In this document: positions 59,371 to 64,000 of the stretch, piece after piece
How the letters are laid out: every line of letters starts with the position of its first letter
Position numbering within the stretch: the stretch's first letter is position 1
Origin: Tamarix chinensis
Taxonomy: Eukaryota; Streptophyta; Magnoliopsida; Caryophyllales; Tamaricaceae
Length of the DNA stretch: 64,000 nucleotides
Direction of reading: 5' to 3'
Assembly: GCA_030549775.1 (NCBI GenBank)
Contig: CM060177.1
Location: 31,090,014 to 31,154,013 of the forward strand
Notes under the pieces: generated by a model
Database searches by the model: none
What the model was told of the DNA's origin: nothing
The model's input: only the letters and a program-made list of their open reading frames with translations
Program-made: the position numbers and the translations under genes

Positions 59371-62300
59371 TCAAGGACATCTATCAAAATGCTGTGAAAA
59401 GCTCTTATACTTCTCTTTCTTTTCACATAAACGAAATCTAATAAAGAGCCTCCTAATGATGTCCTTCATCATGCTTCTCGGGTGCTGGGAGTACCCTTTG
59501 AAGATAAATGTGTTCCTACACTGCCAAATTCCATTTATCACAGCAGCAAACACTGCCTTCAAAACTCTAGCCCTACTATCTTGAACTTATGTAACAAGAA
59601 TCAGATGCTGGATCTAAGTATCCTAAGTAGTACCTTGGCAGTCGATCCCTATCCAATCCAAAGCCAACTTCCAAGAATTCTTAGCAAAATCACATTGCAC
59701 AAAGAGATGGTCTATAGATTCAATTTCCTGAGCACAAATCCCACACTCAATGGGCATTTACATAAGCCAACTACTCAGTTTGTCTCTAGTAAGTAAACCT
59801 TGATGGTAAGCTAGCCAACTAGTAAAAGAGCAACGAGGCATACCTGCATGTTTCCATACAAGAGAGTACCATCCTTTGTTCATCTCTCGATGTCTTAGCA
59901 ATTCATAAGATTTATGGATCTTATATTAAAAAATTCCACAATGTCCATTAAAGGTCTGTTGCAATAAAGCATATCTAATCTTCATTATACCTTTAAACAA
60001 CCAGGAGTGATGAGGATGAATAACAACAACAAAGATGTCATTATTTTTTATGTATACACCATGAACCCATCTAATCCATAGACTCTCTTTGTGATGTACA
60101 ATCTGCCAGATCCATCTTCCCAGGGCAGCTTAGTTCCAAGCTCACAGATCAACAAAGTGAAGGCCACCTTCCTTATTTAGTAAACACACTGTATTCCATG
60201 AGACCAAAGCTTTATGACCCTCAGCAATGCCTGTCCAAAGGAACCTTCTGCAAATATGCTCAATATGAGAGATAACAGCAACAGGTATAGGAAGAAATTG
60301 AGCCCAAAATCTTGTAATCCCTTACAAAACTAAAGCAATCAATTAGACTCTCCTTACATAGCTTAGATACGTGCATGTCCAATTTCTAATTTTTGCTAGC
60401 AGCTTATCAATAAGGGCCTAATAATGATGGATTCCCATATAAGCTATGTCCAAAGGAATCCCAAAGTATTTGAAGGGAAAGGAACCTTCAAGGCAAGAAA
60501 AAAATTCAAGGATATCAGCCTTCACCCTATCTTGTACTCCAGCAAAATAAAGAGAGCTCTTGCTGGGATTAACAATCAGATCAGAGCAATCTGAGAAGTG
60601 ATTTAGTACCTCTTTAAGGTGCTTTGTAGAAGCAACATCACCTTTATAGAAAAGTAGAAGGTCATCTGCAAAACTAAGATCAACAAACTTCAACTTTTTG
60701 TAGCCAAGATGACCCTGGAAATCAGGGCACTATCAAAGTCTTCTCATCATTCTATGTAGGTACTCCATGCAAATAACAAACAAGTAGGGAGAAATTGGGT
60801 CACCTTTCCTCAACCCCCTTCTACTAAGGAATGGTTTGGTGAGAACTCCATTTATATTAATAGAGATTCTCATAGTAGAAATACACTGAATAATCAAGTA
60901 AATAAAACTCCATGGGAACTTCAGAGCTTCCAATACCTGTTTTATTAAACTCCACTCTACTGAATCATAGGCTTTTTGTAGATCCAATTGCAATAGAATT
61001 CTAGGGCTAATGTTATTTCTTGCATAATGCTTTACAAGTTAAGTAGCCATAAGAACATTATCATAAAGCATACTACCTTTAACAAAAGCCGCCTAAGATG
61101 GATCAATAACTTCAGATAATACACCCTACATTCTGTTAGCCAGGACCTTTGAAAAAATTTTATACAGAACATTGCAACATGAAATTGGTCTAAAATCTTT
61201 CACTTTATTGGCACTTGGGATTTTGGGGATCAAAGTAATGGCAGTATTATTAATCTGCTTCAAAAGGTGCCTTGATTGCCAAAACTCTTAGACAGCAGAT
61301 AGACACGATATCATCTCCAATAATATCCCAAGTGCTCTTAAAGAAAAAGGCATTAAAACCATCCATACCTGGAGCCTTAAAATCATCCATACAGAAGACT
61401 TCCTACTTGATTTCTGAAGTTGATGGAGCATAGATAAGGGAAGTAGTAGAACTAGATGAGAGCAAAGGGCTTTCATTACAAACATCTATAGGGATACCCT
61501 GAAGTGCACTGGATGCTCTACCAAATAACTTCTTATAAAACTCAAATATCTCCTCTTGGATATCATGATCATTTGTAAGGTCCTAATTTGAATTTCTAAT
61601 CAGTTTATGAATTTTATTCTTGTTGTTTCTCATTTGAACATTGGTATAAAAATACTTTGTGTTTTAGTCCCCCAGTTGGACATGATGGATATGGGCTTTA
61701 TGTTTAAAGTAATGCTCTTCTTCACTTGCTCGTCTATGCCAATCAATACCCACCTCCCTTTCTTTATTTATAAGCTCATTATTAAACGGGTAAAGCATAG
61801 TGTGCTTCTTACCATCTTACTAGGAAAGCCAAGCTTGTTGAGCTTTAACAGAAACATGGCCATTGTGTTTGTTTAATTATCTAAACCTCTGCTTAAGAAG
61901 TTTTAGTTTAGACACAATCTTGTAAGTACAACTGCCTTCAATGTGGGTATCCCAAATTTCCTTAACAATAAGCTTGAAGTCATCCCTCTTAGCCTAGAAG
62001 TTGATAAATTTGAAGGGTTTCACCCTTATAGGATGATGAATGCAAATTTTCAAGACAAGAAGGTTGTGGTATGAAGCTGGATTATGCATACTATCCATAT
62101 GCACCTCAGGGAAAGAATCCAACCAAAGGTCATTACCTAAAATCCTATTCAACTTATAATAAATTCTCTAATCATGACTTTGTTGATTACACCAAGTGAA
62201 GAGGCTACTGGTAAAATGAATATCCTCTAAACCACACGCATGCAGGCAGTTAACAAACTCCTCAACTTCAACCATGTCAAGCTTTTCCCCCTATTTTCTC

Positions 62301-62745
62301 TTTAGCCTTGGACAACACATTAAAATCTCCTAGCACAATCCATGGTAAGCTGACTTAGTTTACCAATATTCATCGACCAATCCCAGAGAGCTTGCCTCTA
62401 TCTTATAGTATTCTGTGCATAGATCACAGTCATATAAAATTCAAATGTTAGAAGCTTATTTGTAGCAAAATAATGAATCCCCTACTCCATGGCCTCCACT
62501 AAAGTAATATGATATATATAATCATCCCACATAATCCACACACGACCATTCCTATGGTAGGAATAGTTAAGAATCCACTGTCACTATAATCCAAGCTTTC
62601 TTTTGATTACCTCAGATTTTTCTTGTTTTACACGAGTTTCAACAAGCCCTAAAATGCCAAGAGCATGATTCAACACAGGGTTGCTCACCTCCTTGTGTTT
62701 GAGGGTTTTATTCAACCCTCTAACATTCCATGAAGCAATATTCAT
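59371..62745 (-). pseudogene. LINE ORF2 remnant: endonuclease, reverse transcriptase, zf-RVT
   Basis: The start reads MNIASWNVRGLNK, the typical opening of plant L1 ORF2 endonuclease, followed by LGLVETRVK. RT landmarks are FKAPGMDGFNAFFFKSTWDI (about 61390-61330), LQKAYDSVEW (about 60985), RRGLRKGDPISPYLF (about 60815) and the catalytic FADD (about 60670). The C-terminal part has CGIC...HLFVQCD, a zf-RVT-like cysteine/histidine pattern (about 59750). About 1,125 codons remain, slightly short of a full plant L1 ORF2. Multiple stops and frameshifts break it; the longest open stretches are under 100 residues. Confidence 0.87.
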
Positions 62746-63118
62746 AGAGCCCTATGTATAGAACCCTAGCCACCTCCCCTATCTACATCTCCAGCTATCA
62801 GTTGTTCAATAAAATCTCTATCAAATTGAACTGATCTAGTTAGAGCTAGAGGGGAAGAATGAATAGGAGAAACCCATGCCTTTTATTTTCCTTTTCCAGC
62901 TATAGCAAATTGAGGATCTTTAATAGCAGCACAACCCTGTGGAACTGGGGTGTGAATCAAAGCCTCATTTGAAATCATCACCTCCTTATCCAGAACTGGT
63001 GGTAGAGTTTGAGAAAATGAAATTCCTACATGTTGAAGTTGTTCTTTCCTCATAGTCATAGCAGGATCATCTGGCTAGGATTTAGGTAGTGGTTCAACAT
63101 TCTATTGATGATCCTTCT

Positions 63119-63524
63119 TTACCCAAGCCTATTTAAAATTCTTAACATTAGGTTTTGATCTCCAGAAATGAGTGTCATGTCCCATAACTTCACAATGAGT
63201 ACAGAAGGGAGGTTACCATTCAAATGTAAACCTTTGCATCCATGTTCTCCCATCTGGAATAAGAAGATCCACAATCTCAGGTAGTCTACTAACATTAGCT
63301 TCCACAAGGAGTCTCGAGAAAGAAATCATTTCCCTATTAGTAGTAGTATAATCTATGCAAATAGGTTTCCTTATTAGACTTCCAATCCTACTAAGAGAAT
63401 TCACTGCCCACAAATGGAGAGGAAGTCCAGATAATGTGATCCACAATTACATAACATGTTAATCAGCTTTAGACATTTACACATTAGGACTCCATTTCCT
63501 TAACATCATAGGGCGGATACCAAA
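63119..63524 (-). pseudogene. LINE ORF1 remnant (DUF4283-like, zinc knuckle)
   Basis: The reading contains GIRPMMLRKWSP, then LWITLSGLPLHLWA, RIGSLIRKPICIDYTT and VDLLIPDGRTW. This is the usual order of plant L1 ORF1 proteins. The zinc knuckle reads CTHCEVMGHDTHFW, so the last cysteine of C-x2-C-x4-H-x4-C is replaced by tryptophan. There are in-frame stops, including one just before the knuckle. The N-terminus is cut off by copy J. Confidence 0.8.
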
Positions 63525-64000
63525 TGAAATACCCCAAAACCCCAATTTAGAGAATTATGAAAAAATAAGGATTTATTAGGAAAATTAATTAAATAAATTA
63601 TTTTATTAAAATAAGAGGAAGTAATTAAGATAAAATCAAGAGAAAGTTAATAAATTTAATTGGAAAAATTAGGGTGTTTTGCTAATTAAAATATAATTAA
63701 GGAAAAATCTTTCAAAAATCCTAAACTAAACTAAAAAGGAAATTTATTTTTTATTTTATATAAATATTATTATTTTAAATATCTCAAAATACCAAAATAT
63801 TCTAAATACCCCAACCCATCTATTTTTTCTTTTTTCCTTTTTTCCTTTTTCCTTTTTCCTTTTTCCCTTCTTTTCTTTTCTTTTCTTTTCTTTTATTTTA
63901 TTTCCTTCCTCTCCTTTCTCCCTTTCTTTCTTTCCTTCCTCCCCGATCTGAGCCAGCCCTTCCCTCGCTGTCCAGACTTCTCCCTCCCCCACTCCGCCCA
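63525..64000 (+). mobile_element. Long LTR-type element (copy J), start only
   Basis: Starts TGAAATACCCCAAAACCCC at 63525 and follows copy I1 from 4406 onward: AT-rich stretch, then a polypyrimidine tract at about 63822-63920, then a GC-rich pyrimidine segment. It is inserted into LINE ORF1. The rest is outside the window. Confidence 0.85.

Larger units (their letters stand above)
59288..63524 (-). mobile_element. Decayed L1-type LINE (non-LTR retrotransposon)
   Basis: Minus-strand order: ORF1 with a DUF4283-like domain and a zinc knuckle (63524-63120), a spacer, then ORF2 with endonuclease (from 62745), reverse transcriptase and a zf-RVT-like C-terminus (to 59371). A run of six T at 59291-59296 on the plus strand is the likely A-tail. 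The left flank matches copy I, and the element is interrupted in ORF1 by copy J at 63525, so its 5' end is outside the window. Many stops and frameshifts make it inactive as written. Confidence 0.88.
54833..64000 (-). mobile_element. Long LTR-type element (copy H), right end outside window
   Basis: Begins TGTGACACCCCC at 54833, inside gag-like sequence of the gypsy remnant. Own sequence is 54833-57277. It is the second sequence type: a block like that at 21300-21480, then a short-unit array at 55620-55755, then units of the 'atcatactggcac' kind (55840-55930). AT-rich filler and a purine-rich part (57110-57277) follow. Copy I begins at 57278 and everything after it is nested, so the other end and the duplication (left flank TAGCA) cannot be seen. 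No coding domains. Confidence 0.7.
57278..64000 (-). mobile_element. Long LTR-type element (copy I), interrupted by a LINE, right end outside window
   Basis: Begins TGTAACACCCC at 57278 (left flank GCTGG). Own sequence visible is 57278 to about 59288. It matches copy A closely in order: a block with a GGCGGAAGC motif, 'catctactc' block, hairpin-type units (57910-58800), and AT-rich sequence. At 59040-59285 it follows 19160-19400 of copy A and then breaks off at the LINE's T-run. Later parts lie beyond the LINE and outside the window. Confidence 0.7.

Noticed and set aside
59482..59796. 104-codon plus-strand open frame
   Set aside because: Antisense shadow of the LINE ORF2 C-terminal part.
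1..64000. A previously undescribed multi-gene system
   Set aside because: Only one cellular gene is present. The unusual content is the nested family of long LTR-type elements, which I report as such without claiming a new function.

Overview
The window looks like nuclear DNA of a flowering plant, probably a eudicot. It contains one spliced housekeeping gene with GT-AG introns, plant-type LTR retrotransposons, a Cassandra TRIM, a plant L1-type LINE, a tRNA-headed SINE candidate and mariner/hAT-like MITEs. I cannot name the species. The only cellular gene I can support is a nine-exon alpha-SNAP gene (42720-50467, + strand). Its exons add up to the 289-residue length and the EEDDLT end of plant alpha-SNAPs, except that one base is missing where exon 3 begins. 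As written, the frame is therefore broken after about 65 residues.

Bases 1 to about 41340 are a stack of nested insertions of one repeat family. I treat its members as unusually long solo LTRs of about 4.2-4.5 kb. They start TGAAATACCCC or TGTAATACCCC, end GGGGTRTTACA, have 5-bp target-site duplications (TSDs) and carry no coding domains. Three copies show a TATAAATA box 834-862 bp from the start, and several show a polypyrimidine tract near 300 bp. Matching TSDs resolve two stacks. One is 2120-10888 (-) interrupted by 4406-8935 (+). The other is 16630-32393 (-, TGAAC) > 21005-32374 (-, TAAAA) > 24172-32154 (+, ATTTT) > a non-autonomous LTR retrotransposon at 24836-28313. The 16630 element also holds a three-LTR Cassandra element (17025-18250). 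Older hosts (16401-40675 and perhaps about 11279-41342) enclose these.

From 41343 to 52480 the DNA is mostly non-nested: AT-rich flank, a SINE candidate, the alpha-SNAP gene with a 4.6-kb intron 3 that holds AT-rich repeats and two MITE candidates, and a plain 3' flank. From 52480 to the right edge a second stack begins: a decayed Ty3/gypsy element (-) > long LTR at 54833 (-) > long LTR at 57278 (-) > decayed L1-type LINE from about 59288 (-) > long LTR at 63525 (+). All right-hand halves lie beyond the window. The elements do not work together; apart from alpha-SNAP this is a record of successive retrotransposition. Most short ORFs in the window are translations of microsatellites and polypyrimidine tracts and are left out.
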